Of a stretch of 64,000 nucleotides of DNA, positions 21,858 to 29,936 are shown piece after piece. The notes under the pieces were generated by a model. It saw only the letters and a list, made by a program, of their open reading frames with translations. It was not told where the DNA came from and did not search any database. Origin of the DNA: Gemmataceae bacterium (GTDB taxonomy: Bacteria; Planctomycetota; Planctomycetia; Gemmatales; Gemmataceae); contig LR594584.1 of NCBI GenBank assembly GCA_901538445.1, forward strand, positions 2,761,586-2,825,585, in the 5' to 3' direction. How positions within the stretch are numbered: the stretch's first letter is position 1; every line of letters begins with the position of its first letter. The position numbers were made by a program, and so were the translations under genes.

Positions 21858-22502
21858 ATGATCCCGTTCGCCCCAGACGACCCCGCTGCTGCGGCCTCGG
21901 ATGTGGCCGCGGCGGTCTGGCGCACAACGCTCGACCAACCGGGGTACGCGCTCCTCTGGTTCCCACATCCGGTCTGCTCACACGAACTCCGACGCGCGAT
22001 GGTTGCGCTGGTCGAGGCACTGCCCGTGCGGTTCGTGGTCGAGCGGCTGGGCCGGTTCGATCAGCAGGTCAGTTCCAAGTTCCACCGCGACGGCGCGCCG
22101 ACCGCCTCGCTCCTGCTGCTCGGCTACGAGGCAACCGCGGTCCGAAGCCGGTTGTTCATCGCGGACGCGAGTCGCGCCGCTGCGGCGGCCGGGGTGCCGC
22201 TCCCGGAGTTCCTCGCGCGGCACAACCCCATGTTCCCTTCCGGCGAGGCGCACTACCTTCACTTCGTGGCGGAGGTGCCCCTCCCCCGCGGCGAGTCGTA
22301 CCTCGTGGCGATCAACAACAGTTTGATGCCGGGACCGGACGGGACGAACCCGCTCGGCGTGCTCCACAAGGCGGTGATCGACACCCCCGACCCGGCGGCG
22401 CGACGGGTCATCAACTCGATCGGCTTGACGCTGCCCGGCATGGCGACCGCGAAGTCCGCTGCGGAAGTTGAGCGGTTCGTCTCCCGCGACGACCTGGACT
22501 GA
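21858..22502 (+). CDS. Probable 2OG-Fe(II) oxygenase-like protein
   Basis: A 214-residue protein I do not recognise as a named family. The spacing of possible metal and cosubstrate residues fits a 2-oxoglutarate/Fe(II) oxygenase: H76-R-D78 in SSKFHRDG, then H170 in GVLHKAVID and R182/R183 about 12 residues later. Predicted strands around these positions also fit a double-stranded beta-helix. The substrate is unknown. ATG 21858 is supported by CGGAGG at 21847-21852. It lies 25 bp after the HPF-like gene and 14 bp before the phosphopantetheinyl transferase gene, so the three are likely co-transcribed. Confidence 0.55.
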   Translation: MIPFAPDDPAAAASDVAAAVWRTTLDQPGYALLWFPHPVCSHELRRAMVALVEALPVRFVVERLGRFDQQVSSKFHRDGAPTASLLLLGYEATAVRSRLFIADASRAAAAAGVPLPEFLARHNPMFPSGEAHYLHFVAEVPLPRGESYLVAINNSLMPGPDGTNPLGVLHKAVIDTPDPAARRVINSIGLTLPGMATAKSAAEVERFVSRDDLD

Positions 22503-22516
22503 TCCCGAGAGCACCC

Positions 22517-23230
22517 ATGCCGTCCGCCCCCGTTCCCGGCCCGAGAGTCGTTCACGTTCCGCTCACCGACCTGGGCGGCCGCCCGGGCGTCGAAGAGGTC
22601 CGCGTCTGGGTCGTGAAGCTGGAATACCCTCCCGCGAACGAGGCATCGCTGCTCGCGTGCCTTACTGCCGAAGAGCACGACCGCGCCGCCCGGTACAAGG
22701 TTGCGCGGCCGCGGCACCAGTTCGTGACCGGCCGCGGGCTCATCCGGCAGATTCTGGGAGCGTGCCTGGGCGTGCGACCGGCGGAGGTGCCGATCACCTA
22801 CACCGGGGCGGGCAAGCCGGTTCTCGACGGCGGCGAGTTGCACTTCAACGTCACCCACACCGACGCCGTCGCGCTGCTCGCCCTTGCAACCCGGCCCGTC
22901 GGGATCGACACCGAGCAGGTCCGCGACCTCGCCAACCCCGACGGACTCGTGCAGCGGTTCTTCTCGCCCGCGGAGCGCGAAGCGTACCGGAACCTGCCGC
23001 CCCAACTGAAGCGCGCCGGGTTCTTTCACGGCTGGACGTGCAAGGAGGCGGTCATCAAAGCGGCCGGCTTAAGCGTGACGTGTTTGGAGAGCTTCGACGT
23101 GGAACTCGATCCGGCGCGGCCGCCGGCCGTGATCGCCGCTCGGCACGCCGAACTCGCAGACCGGCGCTGGGGACTCGCGGCCTGGGAGCCGGTGCCGGGG
23201 TTCGCGGCCGCGGTCGCTTTAGGTGAATAA
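22517..23230 (+). CDS. 4'-phosphopantetheinyl transferase (Sfp/Gsp type)
   Basis: A 237-residue Sfp-type enzyme that would move phosphopantetheine from coenzyme A to carrier proteins. Motifs: GKPVL followed by HFNVTHTDAVALLAL, PVGIDTEQV (Mg2+-binding Asp/Glu), FSPAEREAY, and GWTCKEAVIKAAG with the conserved Trp and the Lys-Glu...Lys triad. It is preceded by the oxygenase-like gene by 14 bp and followed by a hairpin terminator at 23232-23276. No polyketide, peptide or fatty-acid synthase genes lie in the window, so its carrier protein must be encoded elsewhere. Confidence 0.92.
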   Translation: MPSAPVPGPRVVHVPLTDLGGRPGVEEVRVWVVKLEYPPANEASLLACLTAEEHDRAARYKVARPRHQFVTGRGLIRQILGACLGVRPAEVPITYTGAGKPVLDGGELHFNVTHTDAVALLALATRPVGIDTEQVRDLANPDGLVQRFFSPAEREAYRNLPPQLKRAGFFHGWTCKEAVIKAAGLSVTCLESFDVELDPARPPAVIAARHAELADRRWGLAAWEPVPGFAAAVALGE

Positions 23231-23231
23231 T

Positions 23232-23276
23232 CGCACGGGGCCGCGGAACAGACTTGCTGTCCCGCGGCCCCGTGCG
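23232..23276. terminator. Bidirectional hairpin terminator
   Basis: A perfect 15-bp GC stem (23232-23246 with 23262-23276) has further AACAG/CTGT pairing inside the loop. It sits 1 bp after the stop codon of the transferase gene and 18 bp before that of the convergent coiled-coil gene. Confidence 0.75.
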
Positions 23277-23294
23277 GCGGTCACACTTGCCGGG

Positions 23295-24878
23295 TCAGTT
23301 CCCGTCCTTCATCGGCGGGTTCTCGACGGCGTTCACGCGGTTGAGGTACGGTGCGACCGCCTGGTTGAGCTTATCGACGTTCATGTCGAGCTTCATGCGG
23401 TAACCCATCCGCGGGAAGAAGTCCTGGAACTTCACGATCGCCACGCCCTTGTCGCGGCCCGATTGAACGGCGGCGGTCATCGCGGCGATGAGCTTGGTCT
23501 TGTCGTCGCGGTTCGGGTCGTTGGCCGAGTTCGCCGGGTACCACCCCTCGATGACGTACCGGGTCTGCTCGTTGATCTGGCCGACCCACTTGCGGGTCCG
23601 CATGTCGAAGTACGCATCGACCGGGACGCCCATGCGGTTCAGGTCGCGGATCACGGCCTCGATGTCGTCGCTGCCGTCGCCGTTCACGTCGAAGATGCCG
23701 ACGAGGGCGATGTGGTCCGCGGTGCCCTTTCGCCACACCGAGTTGTACAGCAGGTCGCCAGGGGCGGCCCCGTCGCGGATCGGGTCGAACTCCTGGGTCA
23801 CGCGCGCCCGGGCGAGGTGCGGACCGACGACCTCGATGACCTCAATGGTCGCCTTCTCGACGAACCGCTCGACGTTCTTGTACACGCCCCGCTCGTCGGG
23901 CACCCGCATGATGCGGACGCGGGACTGGCGGCCCTTCTCCTGGTAGTCGTTGGGCAGCACGGTGAACGTGAGCCCGGGGCGGACGAGGTCGGCCGAGCCG
24001 AGGTTGATTTCGACGATCCCCGACTCCGGGCGGCGGAGGATCTTCCCCTGCGGCTCCTCGAACGCGAACTGGTTCACCTGGGTCTTCGCGCGCTCCTTGA
24101 TGAGCACGCCGATTTGCTCCTGGAGCTGGGACATCAGTTCCTTCTGCCGCTTGGTCTCGCGCTCGAGCTGGCCCTTCGCGTCCATCACCCCGTCGAGTTC
24201 CTTGCGGCCGGCGGCCTCGTCGGCGATGAACTTCTGCTTGCGGTCCTCGAACAGCTTCACCTGGGCGTCGAGCTTCGCCTTGTAGTCCTTCGGCAGCGAG
24301 GCGGCGACCTCGGCGAAGATCTTCCGGGCGGCCTCGAGTTCGTCCTGGGCCTTCTTGTAGTCGGAGACGGACGCCTTATAGAGGTCGGACGACTTCTTCT
24401 CCTCGACCTTGGCCGCGTCGCGCTCCTTCATCGCCTCGGTGACGGCCTCGACGAAGGTCTTGGTCGGGGCCTCGCCGAGCTTGCCGCTCTCGTCCACGGT
24501 CCACACCTGGAGTTCGGCGGGGAGCGCGCTGGCGTCGGCCTTCCCGAGCTTGGTGGCGAGGCGGTCGTTGATGAGCTTCAGTTCGGTCGAGAGCTTGTCG
24601 CCGGCCTTGTGCTCGCCGAGCAGCAGGGTCCGGTCCTCGGGGTCATCGACGCCGAGGTAGATGCGGTACAGCTTGGCGTTGAGGTCCGCCTCCTTGGCCA
24701 GTTGCCGGGCCGCGGCGGCGTCCTTCTTGGCGTCGGCGGCCGAAGCGATCTTCGCCTCCTGGTCCGCGTACTGCATGTACCAGAGGACGCCGAACGTGAT
24801 CGTGCTCAGGACGAAGAACACCAGGGCGAACACCAACGGCAGACTGGTTTCTTTCCCGCTCGCTGCTTTCTTGGCCAT
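23295..24878 (-). CDS. Membrane-anchored coiled-coil protein of unknown function
   Basis: A 527-residue protein. A short basic N-terminus (MAKKAASGKETS) leads into one membrane helix (about 14-36, LPLVFALVFFVLSTITFGVLWY), then a long periplasmic region of heptad-like helices rich in Ala, Lys, Glu and Asp (about 40-290), and a beta-rich C-terminus (about 300-510) with FVEKATIEVIEVVGPHLARA and DPIRDGAAPGDLLYN. I know of no assigned function; similar proteins occur across Gemmataceae (from memory). The ATG at 24878 has GAGGAACC upstream, and a perfect TATAAT lies about 50 bases upstream. Confidence 0.75.
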   Translation of the reverse strand: MAKKAASGKETSLPLVFALVFFVLSTITFGVLWYMQYADQEAKIASAADAKKDAAAARQLAKEADLNAKLYRIYLGVDDPEDRTLLLGEHKAGDKLSTELKLINDRLATKLGKADASALPAELQVWTVDESGKLGEAPTKTFVEAVTEAMKERDAAKVEEKKSSDLYKASVSDYKKAQDELEAARKIFAEVAASLPKDYKAKLDAQVKLFEDRKQKFIADEAAGRKELDGVMDAKGQLERETKRQKELMSQLQEQIGVLIKERAKTQVNQFAFEEPQGKILRRPESGIVEINLGSADLVRPGLTFTVLPNDYQEKGRQSRVRIMRVPDERGVYKNVERFVEKATIEVIEVVGPHLARARVTQEFDPIRDGAAPGDLLYNSVWRKGTADHIALVGIFDVNGDGSDDIEAVIRDLNRMGVPVDAYFDMRTRKWVGQINEQTRYVIEGWYPANSANDPNRDDKTKLIAAMTAAVQSGRDKGVAIVKFQDFFPRMGYRMKLDMNVDKLNQAVAPYLNRVNAVENPPMKDGN

Positions 24879-24927
24879 GGGTTCCTCGACGACTGGTGTG
24901 GACCCTGGGAATTGCTGGGGACGTGCA

Positions 24928-24933
24928 ATTATA
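24928..24933 (-). promoter_or_regulatory. Candidate -10 box (TATAAT) for the coiled-coil gene
   Basis: On the minus strand the hexamer is an exact TATAAT, 50 bases before the ATG at 24878, in a locally AT-richer patch. No recognisable -35 box lies at 16-18 bases. Confidence 0.45.
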
Positions 24934-25152
24934 CACCGACCCCCACACACTTGAGCATAAACGAGCGCGCGGCCCAGTCAATTCAGAAAGGGTGGCCCGA
25001 CCGCCGAGTCGGCGGTGGTTGTGCGGCCTGCGCCGGTCACGCCGAAGAAGCGACGCCCGCCGGGCGAGAGCGTTTCACCGATTTCCCGACCGACCGGCAG
25101 AAATCTCCCGCCCCTCTGGTTGAGGCGGCTATTGTGCGGGTATACTCCAGCG

Positions 25153-26478
25153 ATGCACTTCACGGACGAACAACCATTTCTGGACGCCATCTTCGCCCGG
25201 TACTCGGACGACGGACCGCGGCTGGTGTACGCCGACTTCCTCGATGAGGCCGGCGAGCCCGAGCGCGCCGAACTCGTTCGCGTGCAACTCGCGCTCGCCC
25301 GCATCCCCGACGCGCACCCGCGGCGGGCGGAACTCGTGAACCGTGAGGCCGAACTTCGCGACGCGCACTCGGCCCGGTGGACCGAGCCGCTCGCGGGGCT
25401 GGTTACCGCCGTCGAGTTCCGCCGCGGCGTCCCGGACTCCGTGACCGTGACCGCGGGCGCATTCCTCGAACGCGGTGCGGAGCTGTTCCGCACGGCGCGC
25501 GTACGGCGGCTCCGGCTCCTCGATGCTGCTGAAGCAATCGAGAAGGTCGCCGAATCGCCGCTTCTCGCCGCGGTCCGCGAACTCGACCTGTGCGGGAACG
25601 AGTTGGGTCACGCCGGGGTCGCACGGCTCGTCGGTTCGCCGCACCTCGGCGCACTGGCCGCCCTCGACCTCGGGTTCAACGGCCTCGACGACCGCGCGGC
25701 GGCCGCACTCGCCCGGTCGAGCGCCCTCGTGAACCTCTCCGTTCTGGCGCTGAACGACAACGACACGATCACCTGCGACGGGGTACGGGAACTGGCCGCG
25801 TCGCCCTTCTTTGCGGGGCTGCGGAGGCTCGACCTCTCGGGCAACACCGTGGGCGCTCGCGGAGCGGCGGCACTGACCGCTCGCGTCGCGTTCCCACACC
25901 TGCACACGCTGGGGCTCCGGGGCAACCCGCTCGGCGACGAGGGGGCCGAACACCTCGCCCGATCCCCGCTCCTCGCCCGGGTGCTTGCCAGGGCGCGTGC
26001 TCTGGACCTTCGCGACGCGGAGATCGGAAGCGCGGGCGCGGCGGCAATCGCGGGGTCACCCGCACTCGCGAGGTGCGCGACGCTCGACCTGTCTGGCAAC
26101 GAGTTCGGTGAGGCCGGGTTTGTGCGGTTCGCGGCCGCCCCAGGCCTGAGCGGGCTGCGGACGGTGCGGCTTGCGCGGAACCGGATCACCGACGCGGGCC
26201 TGTCGGCCGTTCGCAGCCGGCTCCCCGCGTTGCTGAAGCAACTCCGGCTCCTCGACCTCTCTGGAAACCGGCTCACCCGTTACGGAATCGGGCTGCTTCA
26301 CGCGGCCCGCGGCGAGTCCGGCGTGGTCCTCGACGTGTCCAACAACGTCCAGGCGTCGGCCGGCGGCGAGGTGCCGGTCGCCGTCGGCGACGTCGTCTCG
26401 GACGTGTTCCGGAGAGTGGACGAGGCCGCGGAACTGCGGTGGCGAATCGCGCACCCGCAGACGCTGCCGCGGTCGTAA
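25153..26478 (+). CDS. TIGR02996-domain leucine-rich-repeat protein
   Basis: A 441-residue protein. The N-terminal TIGR02996 domain (about 1-45, FLDAIFARYSDDGPRLVYAD) is a Gemmata-expanded module normally fused to repeats. It is followed by about nine ribonuclease-inhibitor-type leucine-rich repeats (about 120-410), seen in repeated LRLLDAAEAI, LDLSGN and LGLRGNPLGDEG segments. Such proteins are probably protein-binding scaffolds in the cytoplasm, since no signal peptide is present. TATACT ends only 6 bases before the ATG and no ribosome site is visible, so the message could be leaderless. Confidence 0.88.
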   Translation: MHFTDEQPFLDAIFARYSDDGPRLVYADFLDEAGEPERAELVRVQLALARIPDAHPRRAELVNREAELRDAHSARWTEPLAGLVTAVEFRRGVPDSVTVTAGAFLERGAELFRTARVRRLRLLDAAEAIEKVAESPLLAAVRELDLCGNELGHAGVARLVGSPHLGALAALDLGFNGLDDRAAAALARSSALVNLSVLALNDNDTITCDGVRELAASPFFAGLRRLDLSGNTVGARGAAALTARVAFPHLHTLGLRGNPLGDEGAEHLARSPLLARVLARARALDLRDAEIGSAGAAAIAGSPALARCATLDLSGNEFGEAGFVRFAAAPGLSGLRTVRLARNRITDAGLSAVRSRLPALLKQLRLLDLSGNRLTRYGIGLLHAARGESGVVLDVSNNVQASAGGEVPVAVGDVVSDVFRRVDEAAELRWRIAHPQTLPRS

Positions 26479-26578
26479 CATCTCGGCCCGCATGATCGGC
26501 ATGTTTTTCTCTTTCCGCCCCCCGCCCCCGGCTCGATAATTCTGCTGGAGTCGCCCAACGCCCTTTGGACCGTCAGAC

Positions 26579-27325
26579 ATGAACAACGCCTGCCCGAGTT
26601 GCGGTGCGGTCTACGCCGTGGCCGCCAAAGACATCGGTCGAACGATCCGGTGCAAGAAGTGCGGCACCGGCCTGCGGGTGGACGACACCGGTCTTGTCGA
26701 GGACGAGGCCGCCGCGGCCGAGAACGAGGCCGACGAGGCCGCACCGCGGGCCAAGAAGCGGCGGTTCACGGCCGAGGACCGGGCGAAGCTCGCGGGGGTG
26801 CTCGACAAGATCGGCGGCGTGCCCGCGGCGCTGTTCGGCCTGGGCGTGTTCCTCACCATCTGGTTCTTCTTCCAGCAGACGATCTCGGCCCCCAACGGCG
26901 CGTCGGACAACAGCGCGAAGGCCAGTGCCGCCCGCGTCAAGCTGGACATGGACCAGGAGGTCCGCAAGCTCGAGGACGGCGCGCCCGAGCAGCCCGAGGG
27001 CGACGACGCGAAGGCCATGGAGGACTACGCGAACAAGAAGCGCGAGTTCGACAAGGGCGCGCTGAAGAAGCGTAAGGAGATCGAGAAGAAGTACAAGCCG
27101 AAGCTCAACGAGGCGAACGACGACTACGCCCGCACCCAGATCAGCAGCGCCAAGGGCCTGTGGTGGGACCAGTACGGGCTCATGTTCGGGTTCCTGTTCC
27201 TCTCGTTCGGCTGCATCGCGTACCTCCGCACCGACGGCAACCTCGTGCTGCGGATCGTCGCCGGGACCATCCTGACGCTCCTCTTCCTGGTCATCTTCGG
27301 GAAGTTCAGCGGGTGCCGCGGGTGA
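26579..27325 (+). CDS. Zinc-ribbon (MJ0042-like) membrane protein
   Basis: A 248-residue protein. The N-terminus has a CPSC...CKKC zinc ribbon (about residues 5-30, CPSCGAVYAV and RCKKCG), an acidic linker, one membrane helix (about 79-100, ALFGLGVFLTIWFFFQQT), a charged coiled coil (about 110-190) and two more membrane helices at the C-terminus (about 195-245). The ribbon resembles those that bind nucleic acid or proteins at planctomycete membranes. The function is not known. It is followed 68 bp later by pyrH on the same strand. Confidence 0.8.
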   Translation: MNNACPSCGAVYAVAAKDIGRTIRCKKCGTGLRVDDTGLVEDEAAAAENEADEAAPRAKKRRFTAEDRAKLAGVLDKIGGVPAALFGLGVFLTIWFFFQQTISAPNGASDNSAKASAARVKLDMDQEVRKLEDGAPEQPEGDDAKAMEDYANKKREFDKGALKKRKEIEKKYKPKLNEANDDYARTQISSAKGLWWDQYGLMFGFLFLSFGCIAYLRTDGNLVLRIVAGTILTLLFLVIFGKFSGCRG

Positions 27326-27393
27326 CCGCGACGCCCGGGCGGCGGGTCCGTACTCTGATCCGGACCCGTTGACCGCCCGCAGGAGTGCCCCGA

Positions 27394-28146
27394 ATGCCTT
27401 CAACCGCCGACCCGCTCGCCCCGAAGTACCGCCGCGTCCTGCTGAAGCTGAGCGGGGAGTCGCTCGGGCACGGCGGCAAATCGGGCATCAGCCTGGACGA
27501 AACGAAGGCGATCGCCGAGCAACTCAAGCGGGTCCACGCCCGCGGGGTGCAACTCGCGGTGGTCGTCGGCGGCGGGAACATCCTCCGCGGCGCGCAGTTC
27601 AGCGGCGGCGACGAGCGGATCAAGCCGGCCACGGCCGACTACATGGGGATGCTCGCGACCGTCATGAACGGCCTGGCGCTCCAGGACACGCTGGAGACGC
27701 TTGGCGTCGAGACGCGGCTCCAGTCGGCCGTTCGCATGGAGACGGTCGCGGAGCCGTACATCCGCCGCCGCGCGATCCGGCACCTGGAGAAGGGCCGCGT
27801 GGTGATCCTCGCCGGCGGCACCGGGAACCCGTTCGTCACCACCGACACCGCTGCCGCGCTCCGCGGCACCGAACTCGAGGTCGAGGTGGTGCTGAAGGCG
27901 ACCAAGGTGGACGGCGTGTACGACTCCGACCCCGAGCGGAACGCGCACGCGGTCCGGTACGACCGCCTCACCTACGACCAGGTTATCCGCGATGGCCTGC
28001 GGGTCATGGACATCGGCGCGTTCGAGATGTGCAAGCAGGCCCGGCTCCCGATCCTGGTGTTCGACTACAAGCGGGAGAACGCCATTGAGAAGGCCATCGC
28101 CGGGCACTCGATCGGCACCGTAGTCGGCGGGGGTAGTGGGCAGTGA
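27394..28146 (+). CDS. pyrH: UMP kinase
   Basis: A 250-residue bacterial-type UMP kinase (UMP + ATP to UDP + ADP; pyrimidine nucleotide synthesis, cytoplasm). Landmarks: [71 protein letters not shown]. The ATG at 27394 has AGGAGT at 27381-27386; the upstream GTG at 27385 overlaps that site and is rejected. The stop codon lies inside the left arm of an inverted repeat (28131-28153), so the last residues (GGGSGQ) come from the repeat. frr follows, as in most bacteria, but separated by the repeat element; rpsB and tsf are not next to it. Confidence 0.97.
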   Translation: MPSTADPLAPKYRRVLLKLSGESLGHGGKSGISLDETKAIAEQLKRVHARGVQLAVVVGGGNILRGAQFSGGDERIKPATADYMGMLATVMNGLALQDTLETLGVETRLQSAVRMETVAEPYIRRRAIRHLEKGRVVILAGGTGNPFVTTDTAAALRGTELEVEVVLKATKVDGVYDSDPERNAHAVRYDRLTYDQVIRDGLRVMDIGAFEMCKQARLPILVFDYKRENAIEKAIAGHSIGTVVGGGSGQ

Positions 28147-28246
28147 ACGGTGGGCAGTGGCTGAACCCGGGTACGGGCTTTCCCTTCCGATTCGTCGCTG
28201 CCACAATAGGCTACACCGACCGTCCACCGTCCACTGCCCACTACCC
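28131..28246. repeat. Inverted repeat element A, pyrH-frr junction
   Basis: Arms 28131-28153 and 28224-28246 (23 bp, one mismatch) enclose 70 bp. The arms are built from short GGTGGGCAGTGG/GTAGTGGGCAGTG-like units. The left arm overlaps the end of pyrH and the right arm ends 11 bp before the frr ATG. Confidence 0.85.
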
Positions 28247-28257
28247 ACTGGTCAGCC

Positions 28258-28815
28258 ATGAACGCTCAACAAATTCTGAAGGACGCCGAGGCCCGGATGG
28301 AGAAGGCGCTCGACGTGTTCCGCAACGACCTCAAGTCGGCCCGGACCGGCCGCGCGTCGCCCCAGATGCTCGACGCGCTCCGGGTGGACAACTACGGCAC
28401 CATGTCACCGATCCGCGACGTTGCCTCGGTGACCTGCCCGGACGCGGCGAGCATCGTCATCAAGCCCTACGCCGCGGACAGCCTCAAGGAGATCGAGAAG
28501 GCGATCCGGTCGAGCGACCTCGGGCTCGCGCCGAACAACGACGGCAAGGTGATCCGCCTGAGCGTGCCGCCGATGAGCGGCGACCAGCGGAAGAAGATCG
28601 TCGCGCAGGTGAAGAAGTCGGCCGAGGCCGCGAAGGTGTCGTGCCGCAACATCCGCCGCGACGGCAACAAGCACTACGACGACGCCGAGAAGGCCAAGAC
28701 GATGACCGAGGACGACCGCGACAAGGGCAAGGCCAAGATGCAGGACCTGCTCAAGACCTACGAGGGCAAGGTCGACGCGCTGGCGAACGCCAAGGAAAAG
28801 GAAGTGATGGAGTAG
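28258..28815 (+). CDS. frr: Ribosome recycling factor
   Basis: A 185-residue, full-length ribosome recycling factor, which with EF-G splits the 70S ribosome after termination. Conserved segments: ARTGRASPQMLDALRVDNYG, LKEIEKAIRSSDLGLAPNNDG, RKKIVAQVKKSAEAAKVSCRN, IRRDGNK. The gene lies between two inverted-repeat elements (28131-28246 and 28833-28951), so its message could be separated from pyrH even though the pair is kept in order. Confidence 0.97.
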   Translation: MNAQQILKDAEARMEKALDVFRNDLKSARTGRASPQMLDALRVDNYGTMSPIRDVASVTCPDAASIVIKPYAADSLKEIEKAIRSSDLGLAPNNDGKVIRLSVPPMSGDQRKKIVAQVKKSAEAAKVSCRNIRRDGNKHYDDAEKAKTMTEDDRDKGKAKMQDLLKTYEGKVDALANAKEKEVME

Positions 28816-28832
28816 TTTTGGGAGTGCTTCAA

Positions 28833-28951
28833 GAGTGTTGAGAGTGTTGGCATGTTTATCATCTCAACAAACACCCCGGCCTTCAAACTTGCTACGTCGG
28901 GGCCAAGAAGCATCGAGCCTTCGCTGGAAACACGCAACACTCCCAACACTC
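28833..28951. repeat. Inverted repeat element B, downstream of frr
   Basis: Arms 28833-28849 and 28935-28951 (17 bp, one mismatch) are made of tandem GAGTGTTG units. They fill most of the 152-bp gap between frr and the ferredoxin-like gene. Confidence 0.75.
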
Positions 28952-28967
28952 ATTCAACACGCTCCCG

Positions 28968-29360
28968 ATGGACCCCACGAAGGACACGCTCGCGGCGATG
29001 GCGGGGAAACTGCTCATCGGGCAGTTCCACCGCCACGTCTTCCTGTGCGTCGGCGAAGCGTGCTGTTCGGGCGAGGTCGGGATGGCCGCGTGGGAGGTGC
29101 TCAAGAACGAGCTGAAGGCCCGGAACCTCTCGCTCGCGACCGGTCCGGCGGCTTGCTACCGCACCAAGGTCGGGTGCCTGCGCGTGTGCGCCGGCGGGCC
29201 GATCCTCGTCGTGTACCCGGAGGGAACGTGGTACATGGGAATGACGGCCGACCGCATCCCCCGCTTCGTGCAAGAACACCTCGTTGACGGCAACCCGATC
29301 GAAGACTGGGTCTTCGCCCGCAACCCGCTCCCCCTCCCGGCCGACGGTCAGTCGTCGTAG
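28968..29360 (+). CDS. Thioredoxin-like [2Fe-2S] ferredoxin protein
   Basis: A 130-residue protein of the thioredoxin-like 2Fe-2S ferredoxin family. Strand HVFLCVGEACC supplies the first Cys residues; the second pair is in CYRTKVGCLRVCAGGP, followed by ILVVYPEGTWY. These cysteines are placed for one [2Fe-2S] cluster, so it is probably a small cytoplasmic electron carrier. The start is ATG 28968. The 3' end overlaps the convergent DUF6985-like gene by 13 bp, so no terminator fits between the stops. Confidence 0.85.
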   Translation: MDPTKDTLAAMAGKLLIGQFHRHVFLCVGEACCSGEVGMAAWEVLKNELKARNLSLATGPAACYRTKVGCLRVCAGGPILVVYPEGTWYMGMTADRIPRFVQEHLVDGNPIEDWVFARNPLPLPADGQSS

Positions 29361-29923
29361 GCGTCGTTCTCGGCGCCGTTCCCGTCGAACGACACCTCGG
29401 CCGCCCCGACCTCGACGACGCGATTCTTGAGCGTCAACACGCCCAAGCCGTGCTCGGGCTCCCAGACGCACCCGAACTCGAACCCGACGTACGCGACGTC
29501 TTCGCGGCACAGCGGCAGGACGCACACCGACCGCAGCCCCATCATCGTCCGGAGCAACTCGGCCGAGGCGAGGGGCGGGACGGTCGCCTCGGCGTCGGGA
29601 TCGCCCTCCTCGTAAGCGTCGAGGAACTCCTCGCGGAACCGCGGGTACTCGGCGAAGACGGCCGCGAGCACGGCGGCCGCGACCTCGGCCTCGTGGTCGA
29701 GGAGCCACCGGTACGCGAGCATCTGCGCCGCCGTCGGCGGCACCTTCCCGGCTCCGTCGGTGTCGAACCGGAGGAGGAAGCGGCCGTCAGACGGTACGCC
29801 CGAGTCGAGTGCGGCGTAGGGGCCGCGGCGCGACTGGAACCTGGCCCATGACGCGAGGTAAACTTCGCCCTCCCAGCAGTCGTTCCACACGAGCGGGGGC
29901 AGGTCCGGGTTCCGGGTTTCCAT
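29348..29923 (-). CDS. DUF6985-like protein
   Basis: A 191-residue cytoplasmic protein. The pattern LVWNDCWEGEVYLASWARFQ near the start and VGFEFGCVWEPEHGLGVLT near the end resembles DUF6985-type proteins, which are uncharacterised and often lie near immunity-like or regulatory genes; this assignment is from memory. The C-terminus is acidic (GNGAENDAYDD). It starts 13 bp after the stop of the upstream CobW gene and is probably co-transcribed with it. Confidence 0.6.
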   Translation of the reverse strand: METRNPDLPPLVWNDCWEGEVYLASWARFQSRRGPYAALDSGVPSDGRFLLRFDTDGAGKVPPTAAQMLAYRWLLDHEAEVAAAVLAAVFAEYPRFREEFLDAYEEGDPDAEATVPPLASAELLRTMMGLRSVCVLPLCREDVAYVGFEFGCVWEPEHGLGVLTLKNRVVEVGAAEVSFDGNGAENDAYDD

Positions 29924-29936
29924 CGCGGGTGCTCGC

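Noticed and set aside
23223-25247. 674-codon plus-strand frame across the coiled-coil gene
   Set aside because: Antisense to a gene with a clear membrane helix, ribosome site and TATAAT box; composition is that of a shadow frame.
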